Source of the DNA: an uncultured Gemmatimonadaceae bacterium
GTDB lineage: Bacteria; Gemmatimonadota; Gemmatimonadetes; Gemmatimonadales; Gemmatimonadaceae
Assembly: GCA_955652635.1 (NCBI GenBank)
Contig: CATPBN010000054.1
Location: 1 to 11,558 of the forward strand
Length of the DNA stretch: 11,558 bases
Reading direction: 5' to 3'
The translations under genes were made by a program, and so were the position numbers. Positions 1 through 6,647 of this stretch are shown one piece after another. The notes below the pieces were generated by a model. The model searched no databases, was not told where the DNA came from, and was given only the letters and a program-made list of their open reading frames with translations. How positions within the stretch are numbered: the stretch's first letter is position 1; each line of letters opens with the position of its first letter.

Positions 1-2
1 GC

Positions 3-914
3 GAAGTATTTCCCATCGACCAGACCCTCATTCTGCTGGTACCCGCCGTGGCCGCTTGTGCGGTCGTCGGCTGGAAGGTCGGCGGACGAGCGGCACTTGC
101 CATTGTCTGGCTCGTCTTCGCGACGTGGGTTCTACTCCAGCCGGCAGGCTCCCCCGGTACCCCGTACGATCAGATGGCACGCGGATGGGCCGTTCTTCTC
201 GCTGCGAGCTTTGGCCTGGTCAGCCTCTGGAGCGCAGGGCTTCCCTTCTTCGTCCGCGCGCTTACGGCTGTGGGCGTCGCCACCGCCGTTGGATTCATGA
301 TCGCGCTTTCATCGCCGAGCGGAATTGCCAGGTTCCAGCACGCGGCAGAATCCGAATTCAACAGGCGCGCGAGCACCTACATCGAGAAGATCGAGACGGC
401 GCGGGATACTCCCGAGTGGCGGGAGCTGGCGGCAAAGGCTCCCTGGCTCGATGCAATGCAAGATGAGAATGCGACAATAATACGGGAGCTTCCCGAGCGC
501 TCCGCGGGACTGCTCCCCGCGCTTCTGGCCCTCGAGTCGCTCGCCGCGCTGGCGTTGGCTTGGGGACTGTATCACCGGTTATCCTCGGTCAAGATCGGGC
601 CACCGCTGAGCCCCCTGATGGAGTTTCGTTTCAACGACCAGCTCGTTTGGGGAGTCGCAGTCGGGGCGACCCTGTGTATGTTGCCGACCTTTGCGGATGG
701 CAGGAACGCGGGATTCAATCTTTTGGGGTTTTTCGGCGTGCTCTACCTCCTCCGCGGTCTGGGGGTCCTGGCGTGGATCGCCCAGGGCCGTTACCTGGTC
801 CTCGGGATTCTCAGCCTCATCCCGCCGTTTGGGGTGATGCTTGGCGTTCTGGCGCTCGCGCTTGGGCTTGGAGATACATGGCTCGACCTCCGCCGGCGCG
901 CGAGGGCGAGCTGA
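3..914 (+). CDS. DUF2232/YybS-like multi-pass membrane protein, 5' end missing
   Basis: The reading frame is open to the left edge of the window, so the gene starts upstream. The GTG at 48 lies inside what looks like a transmembrane helix (bases about 24-86) and is probably not the true start. About seven hydrophobic segments are visible: roughly 24-86, 93-150, 183-240, 243-310, 505-580, 648-790 (probably two helices) and 792-885. A charged, probably extramembrane stretch lies at 311-500. The C-terminus ends in a Gly-Leu-Gly-Asp segment followed by a basic Leu-Arg-Arg-Arg tail, which resembles DUF2232 proteins. In many bacteria a DUF2232/YybS protein is encoded just upstream of rplI, as here, and that synteny supports the call. 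The molecular function of the family is not settled. The stop is TGA at 912-914. The membrane-protein call is secure; the family name is likely but rests on resemblance and position. Confidence 0.8.
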   Translation, partial: EVFPIDQTLILLVPAVAACAVVGWKVGGRAALAIVWLVFATWVLLQPAGSPGTPYDQMARGWAVLLAASFGLVSLWSAGLPFFVRALTAVGVATAVGFMIALSSPSGIARFQHAAESEFNRRASTYIEKIETARDTPEWRELAAKAPWLDAMQDENATIIRELPERSAGLLPALLALESLAALALAWGLYHRLSSVKIGPPLSPLMEFRFNDQLVWGVAVGATLCMLPTFADGRNAGFNLLGFFGVLYLLRGLGVLAWIAQGRYLVLGILSLIPPFGVMLGVLALALGLGDTWLDLRRRARAS

Positions 915-937
915 CCGTACGATTCACTCCGGGTTTG

Positions 938-946
938 TGCTAGAAT
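938..946 (+). promoter_or_regulatory. Probable extended -10 promoter element for rplI
   Basis: The 69-base gap before rplI contains TGCTAGAAT, an extended -10 motif (TG, one base, then TAGAAT, one mismatch to TATAAT). No convincing -35 box lies 16-18 bases upstream, as expected for extended -10 promoters. It would give an rplI leader of about 30 bases. rplI may also be transcribed by read-through from upstream. Confidence 0.4.
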
Positions 947-969
947 TACCCGGTTCTCAACGATCACTG

Positions 970-974
970 AAGGA
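970..974 (+). promoter_or_regulatory. Ribosome binding site of rplI
   Basis: AAGGA lies 9 bases before the ATG at 984. This is the clearest Shine-Dalgarno site in the left part of the window and fixes the rplI start. Confidence 0.8.
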
Positions 975-983
975 AATTCTCCA

Positions 984-1427
984 ATGGAAGTCATACTCAG
1001 ACAGGCAGTAGAAAAGCTCGGCCACCCGGGCGACATCGTAAAGGTTTCGGCAGGCTTCGCGCGGAATTATCTCCTGCCTCGCGGTTTCGCCTACGAAGCG
1101 ACCGCGGGGAATCGAAAGCGAATCGAGCAGGAGCGACAGCGGCTCGAACAGGCGGAAGAGCAGCGGCGTGGCTCCGCCTCCGAGCTGGCGACCAAGCTCG
1201 AGCAGGTCTCGCTAACCTTCTCTGCCAGGGTCGGCGATGAAGGCAAGCTCTTCGGTTCCGTTACCTCGTCCGACATCGCCCACCAGCTGGAATCGCAAGG
1301 GTTCCACGTCGAGAAGAGACAGATCGAGCTGCACGAGCCAATCCGCGCGCTCGGCGTCTATCGCGTGCAGATCCGTCTGCATGCCGACGTCCACCCCGAG
1401 ATCAAAGTCTGGGTCATCAAGCAGTAA
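984..1427 (+). CDS. rplI: 50S ribosomal protein bL9
   Basis: This encodes ribosomal protein bL9, which binds 23S rRNA near the base of the L1 stalk and projects outward from the 50S subunit. The 147-residue length matches the family (about 150). The N-terminal rRNA-binding domain shows the hallmark Gly-Asp segment (GHPGDIVKV, residues 13-21) and the family signature GFARNYLLPRGFA (residues 24-36). A charged Glu/Arg/Gln-rich connecting helix follows at about 45-75. The C-terminal domain contains the typical GKLFGSVTSSDIA stretch (near residues 86-98). The ATG start is supported by a good Shine-Dalgarno site and by the usual MxVIL N-terminus. The gene follows a DUF2232-like gene and is closed by a strong terminator. 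Nothing unusual is seen in the protein. Confidence 0.98.
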   Translation: MEVILRQAVEKLGHPGDIVKVSAGFARNYLLPRGFAYEATAGNRKRIEQERQRLEQAEEQRRGSASELATKLEQVSLTFSARVGDEGKLFGSVTSSDIAHQLESQGFHVEKRQIELHEPIRALGVYRVQIRLHADVHPEIKVWVIKQ

Positions 1428-1440
1428 GCGACCCTACGGC

Positions 1441-1477
1441 AGACCTGGCGCGCCATCCAACGCCGCCAGGTCTTTTT
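1441..1477 (+). terminator. Rho-independent terminator after rplI
   Basis: A perfect 10-bp stem is formed by AGACCTGGCG (1441-1450) and CGCCAGGTCT (1464-1473), with a 13-base loop and a five-T run at 1473-1477. It begins 13 bases after the rplI stop codon. This is a textbook intrinsic terminator and separates rplI from the rsfS-smc gene cluster. Confidence 0.92.
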
Positions 1478-1488
1478 GCGTACCACTC

Positions 1489-1538
1489 TTGGCGTGCGAA
1501 ATGCGAAATGAACCCCTCACGGAACTTTCGCACACCAG
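1489..1538 (+). repeat. Imperfect inverted repeat upstream of rsfS
   Basis: Bases 1489-1501 can pair with 1526-1538 over 13 positions with one C-A mismatch and one terminal G-T wobble. The core is GTGCGAAA (1494-1501) against TTTCGCAC (1526-1533), with a 24-base loop. The left arm heptamer TGCGAAA is repeated in tandem at 1502-1508, so the right arm could pair with either copy. It sits between the rplI terminator and the probable rsfS promoter, which suggests an operator or RNA switch, but no regulator is known from the sequence. No T-run follows, so it is not a terminator. Confidence 0.55.
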
Positions 1539-1550
1539 ATAAGCTACATA
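1521..1550 (+). promoter_or_regulatory. Possible promoter of the rsfS-smc operon
   Basis: A new promoter is expected here because a strong terminator precedes rsfS. The best candidates are GGAACTTT at 1521-1528, which resembles an ECF-type -35 element, and TACATA at 1545-1550 as a weak -10. The TACATA box lies 18 bases after GGAACT. No canonical sigma-70 pair is present and no good ECF -10 is seen, so exact elements remain uncertain. Confidence 0.25.
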
Positions 1551-1557
1551 CAGAGAG

Positions 1558-1574
1558 TCGGCGCGATGCGCCGA
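1558..1574 (+). promoter_or_regulatory. Perfect palindromic hairpin in the rsfS leader
   Basis: TCGGCGC (1558-1564) and GCGCCGA (1568-1574) form a perfect 7-bp GC-rich stem with a 3-base loop, ending 22 bases before the rsfS ATG. If transcription begins near 1555, this hairpin would lie at the extreme 5' end of the operon mRNA, where such stems often protect the transcript. It could alternatively be a protein-binding palindrome. No T-run follows it. Confidence 0.5.
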
Positions 1575-1596
1575 AGATGAACCTTCACTGAACCGC

Positions 1597-1977
1597 ATGG
1601 CGACATCCCTCCCTTCTATAACCGCACGCGAAGGCGCGCAACGAGTCCAGCGCGCCGCCCAGCTATGCCTCGACATGAGAGCGAACGACGTCGTGGTGCT
1701 GAACCTGGCAGGCGTCACGGACATGACGGACTTCTTCGTCATCGCGAGCGGGACCTCTGATACCCACGTGAGATCGATCGGCGAGCACGTGATTTCCGAG
1801 ATGAAAAAAGTAGGGCTGAGCGTGCATCACACTGAAGGATTGCAACAGGGCCGCTGGGTGCTGCTCGATTTTTTCGATTTCGTAGTCCACATATTCCACC
1901 CGACGCTTCGCTCGTTCTACCAGATCGAAAGACTCTGGAGCGATGCGGAAGTCGTCGCGTTGGAGTCACCGGAGTAA
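1597..1977 (+). CDS. rsfS: Ribosome silencing factor RsfS (Iojap/DUF143 family)
   Basis: RsfS binds ribosomal protein uL14 on the 50S subunit and blocks joining with the 30S subunit, lowering translation in starvation or stationary phase. The 126-residue product has the family core: a helical start at about 10-30, the strand-turn motif TDFFVIASGTS (residues 44-54), an Glu-Gly pair at 80-81 followed by GRWVLLD (85-91), then VVHIFHPTLRSFYQIERLW near 96-114. The usual Gly in the Leu-Asp-x-Gly-Asp turn is Phe here (LLDFFD, residues 89-94), a mild variation. The ATG at 1597 is chosen because conserved sequence begins soon after it, although no clear Shine-Dalgarno site precedes it. In many bacteria rsfS lies beside nadD; here it heads an envelope gene cluster. 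Its last Glu codon and stop overlap the ribosome binding site of the next gene. Confidence 0.97.
   Translation: MATSLPSITAREGAQRVQRAAQLCLDMRANDVVVLNLAGVTDMTDFFVIASGTSDTHVRSIGEHVISEMKKVGLSVHHTEGLQQGRWVLLDFFDFVVHIFHPTLRSFYQIERLWSDAEVVALESPE
1971..1974 (+). promoter_or_regulatory. Ribosome binding site inside the end of rsfS
   Basis: GGAG, formed by the final codons of rsfS, lies 8 bases before the ATG at 1983. It supports that start and implies that translation of the next gene is coupled to rsfS. Confidence 0.7.
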
Positions 1978-1982
1978 CACAG

Positions 1983-4900
1983 ATGAAAGCGGCAAGGATT
2001 CTCGCCATTGCGGCGGTCCTACTGTGCGCGACTCGCCTCGACGCACAGCAGTATTTCGGGTTGAATCAAGTGCAGTACAAGCACTTCAACTGGCGCGTGA
2101 TCGAGACCGAGCACTTCCTCGTTCACTACTATCCTGAAGAGAAGGCCGGCGCCATGGACGCGGCGCGGATCGCGGAGCGGGCGTACGCGCGGCTGTCGCG
2201 AATCCTCGACCACCAGTTCCGCGAGAAGAAGCCGATCATTCTCTTTTCCAACCGCGCTGACTTTGGTCAGAACAATGTCGGTGGTGACCCTGGAGAAGGC
2301 ACTGGCGGCTTCACCGAGCCCTCACGCCACCGTCTGATCCTTCCCCTCACCGGCGACCTCGGCAGCTTCGAGCACGTTCTCACGCACGAAATGGTGCACG
2401 AGTTCCAGTTCGACATCTTCGCGCAGGGCAAGGCCGGCCAGAATCTGCAGACTCTGAATCAGATCGATCCGCCGCTGTGGTTCATGGAGGGACAGGCGGA
2501 GTATCTGTCCACCGGACCTGGGCACCCGCTGACGGCATCGTGGCTCCGCGACGCGGCAGTGAATGGAAATCTCCCCACCATCGAGCAGATGACGGAACGC
2601 CCGGACAAGTACTTCCCGTACCGTTACGGACAGGCGCTCTGGGAGTACATCGGCCAGCGTTGGGGCGATGCGGCGATCGGTGAGATTCTCCAGAACTCGA
2701 CCACCCTTGGAGTTGCGCGCGCGTTTCAGCGGCAGCTCGGCCTCACTCTGCACGAGTTGAGCGATGAGTGGCGCGAAGCCGTAAATGCCAAGTACCTGCC
2801 CCAGGCGGCGATGCTGGACAGGCCTCGCTCTTTCTCGCAGCCTTTGCTCACCGAGAAGAAGAGCGGAGGCCAGATCTTCCTCGCGCCGTCACTGTCCAAG
2901 GACGGAAATTTCATTGCTTTCCTCTCCAACGGAAACGAGAAGCGCGGCGAGCTGTTCATCGATCTCTGGCTCGCTGACGCTCGCACCGGCAAGCGAATCA
3001 AGCGTCTGGTCGAAAGCACCACCAACCCGAATTTCGAGGAGTTGAGGCTTCTCTACTCACAGAGCTCCTTCTCCAACGACGGACGAACGCTGGCGTTTAC
3101 GGCGTATCGCGAAGGCAAAGACGTGCTCTATCTGATGGACGTCGCCAGCGCCTCGGTGAAGAATCGCATCGATCTGCCGTCCATCGACGCAATCTGGAGT
3201 CCGGTATGGTCGCCGGACGACAGACATATCGCGTTCAGCGGCACGCGCGGCGGAATCACCGATCTCTACATCGTGGACCCTGATGGCAAGAATCTCCGCC
3301 AGCTCACCGACGACCTCTATGGGGACCTGCAGCCCGCGTGGTCGCCCGACGGCAAGAAGATCGCTTTCGCTACGGATCGGGGTCCCGAAACGAACCTGTC
3401 GATCCTCAAGTTCTCCAAGTGGCGCATAGCTGTAATGGATCTGCAGTCGGGCGCGATCGAAGTCCTGCCGAATCAGGGCGGACTGAATTTGAACCCGACA
3501 TGGTCGCCTGACGGACGGCAGATCGCGTTCGTCTCTGATCGCACCGGAATTCCAAACATTTTCCTGTTCGACTTCACCGACCGTCAGCACTACCAGCTCA
3601 CGAACGTGCTCGGCGGAGTCTCGGCGATCACGGAGTATAGCCCGGCGATAAGCTGGGCACAGACAGCGGACAGACTCGCTTACACGAACTTCGAGAAAGG
3701 CGACTACACGGTCTGGACCATCGACAATCCGCGGGCGCTCAAGAAGACCGCGTTCAATCCGAACACGCCGAACCTCGTGGCAAGCATCCTTCCCGTCGAT
3801 ACCACGTCTCTTGTCAGAACGCCGGACTCGCTGACGCTGCGGCCGCGGTCTGGTGAGCCGACATCGACGTACCGCACCTCGGCGGGCTCGCGCCAGTCAT
3901 CACTGCTGCCGGCTGGAGAATCCATCCTCGACCTGCCGCCAAGTGTGGCGGCGCTCAATTCTGATCCACTGTACGGCCTCCCCGACACGACTCGGTTCAA
4001 GGAGCACCCGTATCACGCCTCATTCCATCCCGACTACATCGCCGATCCGGGGATCGGCTACACACCCAACTACGGGACTTTCGCTGGCGGCACCGCGTTC
4101 GTCTTCAGCGACCTGCTCGGGAACCACCAGCTCGCGGTCTCAGGAAACATTTATGGCAGGTTGAGCGACGCCAGCGCTTTCGTCGGCTACGCGAACCTTA
4201 GTCACAGGTTGCAGTACAATACCGGAGTTTCGCAGGACCCGGTGTACGTTCCGCTCGGTTACGGAGCGCAAGCGCTAAACAACAATGTCACCCGCTACGA
4301 GAGCCAGTATCTCCGATACGTTGTCCGCGACCTTTTCCTCGTCGGACAATACCCGTTCAGCCGCTTCACTCGCATCGAAACGGGGGCGCAGTTCAACAGC
4401 ATCTCCGAAGCGATCATCAGTGTTTTTCAGGATTGCCAGACCGGTGGATACTGCACTGACGTGCAGTTCAAGAACGACACATCGCTCGCCACAATCAATT
4501 ACGTGACTCCGACGGCTGCGTTCGTTTCCGACAACACGCTCTTCGGCAACACCGGTCCGGTGATGGGACGCCGGATGCGCTTCGCGGTATCGCAAAGTCT
4601 TGGCAAGCTCAACTTCACCGATTACCTCGCCGACTACCGCCGCTACGATCCGATCATTTTCAACACGCTTACGTTCGCGACGAGGTTCCTCGGCTCGGTG
4701 GCCGTTGGGCGCGACGAAAGCTTCTTCCCGAAGTACATCGGTCGTCCGGACTACGTCCGCGGATATGATCGCGCGAATTTCAACTACTTTGATTGCACTT
4801 CCGTCATTGGCGCGCAGTCGACGTGCAACAACCAGCAGCTCGCTGGCAGCCGCGTTGCGGTCTTCAACGAGGAGCTGCGCTTCCCGATCATCCGTCGCTT

Positions 4901-5168
4901 CGACGTCGGCAGCAGCTTCGGGCTGCCGCCGGTGGACGGTCTCCTTTTCTACGACGCAGGTCTGGCGTGGGGAGCTGGAATCAAGCCGCACCTGGGTAAC
5001 GCCCCGCAGGGCTTTGATCCGAACAAAGATCGCTGGCCGCTCACGAGCTGGGGCGCTGGTTTGCGCGTAAATCTTTTCAACCTGGCGATTCTTCGCTGGG
5101 ATTACGCGCGGCCACTGGTCGGAGGACGTAAGCCGAACTGGACGTTCTCATTGGGAGCGAGCTACTAA
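1983..5168 (+). CDS. Outer-membrane protein: HExxH metallopeptidase, TolB-like propeller and Omp85 barrel
   Basis: The 1061-residue protein begins with a signal peptide (residues 1 to about 21, probable cleavage after LDA). A gluzincin (peptidase MA-like) domain follows: HEMVH at 135-139 supplies two zinc-binding His and the catalytic Glu, and WFMEGQAEY at 167-174 supplies the probable third ligand, Glu169. Residues about 298-580 hold six PD40/TolB-type repeats with the WSPDGxxIAF pattern (starting near 300, 360, 405, 450, 503 and 556). A Ser/Thr/Pro-rich linker is at about 600-650. The rest, from about 690, is a beta-barrel with the Omp85 hallmark VRGYD (925-929), an FNEELRFPI strand, LLFYDAG, and a C-terminus ending in aromatic Tyr. 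No POTRA domains are seen. If the barrel has the usual Omp85 orientation, peptidase and propeller are periplasmic. The substrate is unknown. Automated annotation may label it only TolB-like. Domain calls are strong; the overall role is not known. Confidence 0.93.
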   Translation: MKAARILAIAAVLLCATRLDAQQYFGLNQVQYKHFNWRVIETEHFLVHYYPEEKAGAMDAARIAERAYARLSRILDHQFREKKPIILFSNRADFGQNNVGGDPGEGTGGFTEPSRHRLILPLTGDLGSFEHVLTHEMVHEFQFDIFAQGKAGQNLQTLNQIDPPLWFMEGQAEYLSTGPGHPLTASWLRDAAVNGNLPTIEQMTERPDKYFPYRYGQALWEYIGQRWGDAAIGEILQNSTTLGVARAFQRQLGLTLHELSDEWREAVNAKYLPQAAMLDRPRSFSQPLLTEKKSGGQIFLAPSLSKDGNFIAFLSNGNEKRGELFIDLWLADARTGKRIKRLVESTTNPNFEELRLLYSQSSFSNDGRTLAFTAYREGKDVLYLMDVASASVKNRIDLPSIDAIWSPVWSPDDRHIAFSGTRGGITDLYIVDPDGKNLRQLTDDLYGDLQPAWSPDGKKIAFATDRGPETNLSILKFSKWRIAVMDLQSGAIEVLPNQGGLNLNPTWSPDGRQIAFVSDRTGIPNIFLFDFTDRQHYQLTNVLGGVSAITEYSPAISWAQTADRLAYTNFEKGDYTVWTIDNPRALKKTAFNPNTPNLVASILPVDTTSLVRTPDSLTLRPRSGEPTSTYRTSAGSRQSSLLPAGESILDLPPSVAALNSDPLYGLPDTTRFKEHPYHASFHPDYIADPGIGYTPNYGTFAGGTAFVFSDLLGNHQLAVSGNIYGRLSDASAFVGYANLSHRLQYNTGVSQDPVYVPLGYGAQALNNNVTRYESQYLRYVVRDLFLVGQYPFSRFTRIETGAQFNSISEAIISVFQDCQTGGYCTDVQFKNDTSLATINYVTPTAAFVSDNTLFGNTGPVMGRRMRFAVSQSLGKLNFTDYLADYRRYDPIIFNTLTFATRFLGSVAVGRDESFFPKYIGRPDYVRGYDRANFNYFDCTSVIGAQSTCNNQQLAGSRVAVFNEELRFPIIRRFDVGSSFGLPPVDGLLFYDAGLAWGAGIKPHLGNAPQGFDPNKDRWPLTSWGAGLRVNLFNLAILRWDYARPLVGGRKPNWTFSLGASY
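5153..5157 (+). promoter_or_regulatory. Weak ribosome binding site for the TTG start at 5172
   Basis: GGGAG in the last codons of the barrel gene lies 14 bases before the TTG, longer than the usual 5-10. Coupling to the upstream gene, which stops 3 bases before the TTG, probably helps initiation. Confidence 0.4.
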
Positions 5169-5171
5169 CCG

Positions 5172-6647
5172 TTGCGCCGGCTCCTACTGCTGGCGCTGCT
5201 CTGTGCGGCGTGCACTAACGACAAGGCAGCGCCTGACAGTAGCACCTCGTCAGTTGTAGAGAATCACGGCCCCGAACCCCTCCTCCTCCGGGTCCCGCGC
5301 GGAGGAGGAACGGGGCGAGTCTATCGATATCCAAAGCTCGACTCGACCGTCTGGACGGTCGATGAAGCGCCGGCGATCGATCGCGTGCTCGCCTTCGATC
5401 CCGATGCCGGCAGCATTGCCGTCGTGGATTCGAAGGGATATGCCGCCCGCCTGGATCTCCGAGAGACCGATGTGCTGAAGGCGGCCCGGACAAAGCTCAC
5501 GTCGCTCTCATCGGCGAATGGGAGCGACATCTACGGGATCAACGCCAAGGGTGAGATCGTCAGGCTGAACCCGAATGGCGGTAACTGGAAATTCAAGCCG
5601 CCGGTTCCGGCACGCACCGTCTTGGCACAGCCAAACGGTGAGATCATTGTGACCGGAAACAAGGGCGCCCAGACTCTGCTCTGGAAAGTGCGTCCGCCTG
5701 ACGAAATCGCCCAGGACAGCGCCGTGCTTCCGCTCTCCGGCCGCGGAGTTCGAACACAGGTGGGCGACAGAGTCTATTTCACCGTCGACAGCGGTCTGGT
5801 CGGCATCAAGGTCAAAGATCTTTCGCCCGTTGGCGCAATCAAGCTGGCCAACCGGGTTTCCGCGCTCGCTCCGACGCCAAGTGGAGACAGGCTGTACGTA
5901 GCCATGGCGGGCGACAGCGGTCTCTCCGTAGTTGATCGCTACACCGAGGCCGCCAAGACGAGCATTGAACTCCCGCAGCCGCCGAGCGAATTGAGGATGG
6001 ACGCGTTGGGCCGATATCTGCTCGCGCGCATCCCTAAGGTGGACTCGGCCTGGGTGATCGCGATCGGCGACAACCGGCTTGTGGGCGCAGTTGCAACGAG
6101 GTGGGAGACGGACCTCCCCGCGGTGACGCCTGATGGAATGCTGGCACTTCTGGGCGGAAAGGACGTCTCACTCGTGGATCCCGAGAAGCTCAAGGTAAAA
6201 TCCAGTTTCTCGGGCGGCGCGAAAGACTTCTGGTATTTCTTCGCCTGGGACGGTTTCCGTCCGCGTCCACAGGGTCTTGACCAGCCGGTGACTTTCCCCA
6301 GCGACAGTTTGCAGCGTGATTCGCTCTCTGCCAGCTCGACACCATCTGGCACCGGTGCGTCGCCGCCTCCTCCGGCTCTCCGGGATACAAGTCACCCGCC
6401 GGTAACTGCTGTCGCGCCGTCCACGGGATTCACCGTTTCCTTTGCCGCGCTTCTCAGTGAGGAAAAAGCGCAACAGATCGCGAGCACCATCAAGGTCAAC
6501 GGAAACGCAGCGCACGTCGTCTCGACGACGACTGCCGGGTCGCCGATATTCCGCGTGGTGATGGGACCGTTTCCGACTCGTGACGAGGCGGACAAAATCG
6601 GACGAGCGGCGAAGCACGAATACTGGATCTACGAGGGCTCCCCTTGA
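5172..6647 (+). CDS. Predicted lipoprotein with beta-propeller and C-terminal SPOR domain
   Basis: The TTG at 5172 is the only start that keeps the full signal peptide: the upstream stop is in the same frame just one codon earlier. The N-terminus has two Arg, a Leu-rich core and CAAC at 11-14, so Cys14 is a probable lipidation site. The residue three before the lipidated Cys is Cys rather than the usual Leu, making the lipobox slightly atypical. Residues about 30-370 form repeated short beta-strand units of the YVTN/quinoprotein propeller kind, without obvious catalytic residues. A Ser/Pro-rich linker (about 372-415) leads to a SPOR domain (about 418-489) with the FTVSFAA start and RVVMGPFPTRDEAD core. 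SPOR domains bind glycan strands lacking stem peptides, which are found at division septa. A septal envelope role is therefore inferred. The 491-residue product's function is not established. Confidence 0.9.
   Translation: MRRLLLLALLCAACTNDKAAPDSSTSSVVENHGPEPLLLRVPRGGGTGRVYRYPKLDSTVWTVDEAPAIDRVLAFDPDAGSIAVVDSKGYAARLDLRETDVLKAARTKLTSLSSANGSDIYGINAKGEIVRLNPNGGNWKFKPPVPARTVLAQPNGEIIVTGNKGAQTLLWKVRPPDEIAQDSAVLPLSGRGVRTQVGDRVYFTVDSGLVGIKVKDLSPVGAIKLANRVSALAPTPSGDRLYVAMAGDSGLSVVDRYTEAAKTSIELPQPPSELRMDALGRYLLARIPKVDSAWVIAIGDNRLVGAVATRWETDLPAVTPDGMLALLGGKDVSLVDPEKLKVKSSFSGGAKDFWYFFAWDGFRPRPQGLDQPVTFPSDSLQRDSLSASSTPSGTGASPPPPALRDTSHPPVTAVAPSTGFTVSFAALLSEEKAQQIASTIKVNGNAAHVVSTTTAGSPIFRVVMGPFPTRDEADKIGRAAKHEYWIYEGSP
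6633..6637 (+). promoter_or_regulatory. Ribosome binding site for the TTG start at 6644
   Basis: GAGGG lies 6 bases before the TTG at 6644, within the end of the preceding gene. It supports this rare start codon, which overlaps the upstream TGA stop as TTGA. Confidence 0.65.

Noticed and set aside
48..50. GTG as the start of the first gene
   Set aside because: The frame is open to base 3 and codes for a hydrophobic stretch that continues the same membrane helix, so the gene most likely begins outside the window.
560..943. 127-codon open frame on the + strand overlapping the DUF2232-like gene end
   Set aside because: Overlaps a convincing membrane-protein frame and runs into the rplI promoter region; composition is Arg/Pro/Gly-rich with no hydrophobic pattern.
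1489..1538. Reading the inverted repeat as a second rplI terminator
   Set aside because: There is no T-run after the right arm and the loop is 24 bases; the terminator at 1441-1477 already fits much better.
3057..3590. 177-codon open frame on the - strand inside the propeller region
   Set aside because: Antisense to clear PD40 repeats; its apparent internal repetition only mirrors those repeats.
4275..4991. 238-codon open frame on the - strand inside the barrel gene
   Set aside because: Antisense shadow of the Omp85 barrel region; composition is Arg/Val/Glu-rich with no recognisable domain or ribosome binding site.
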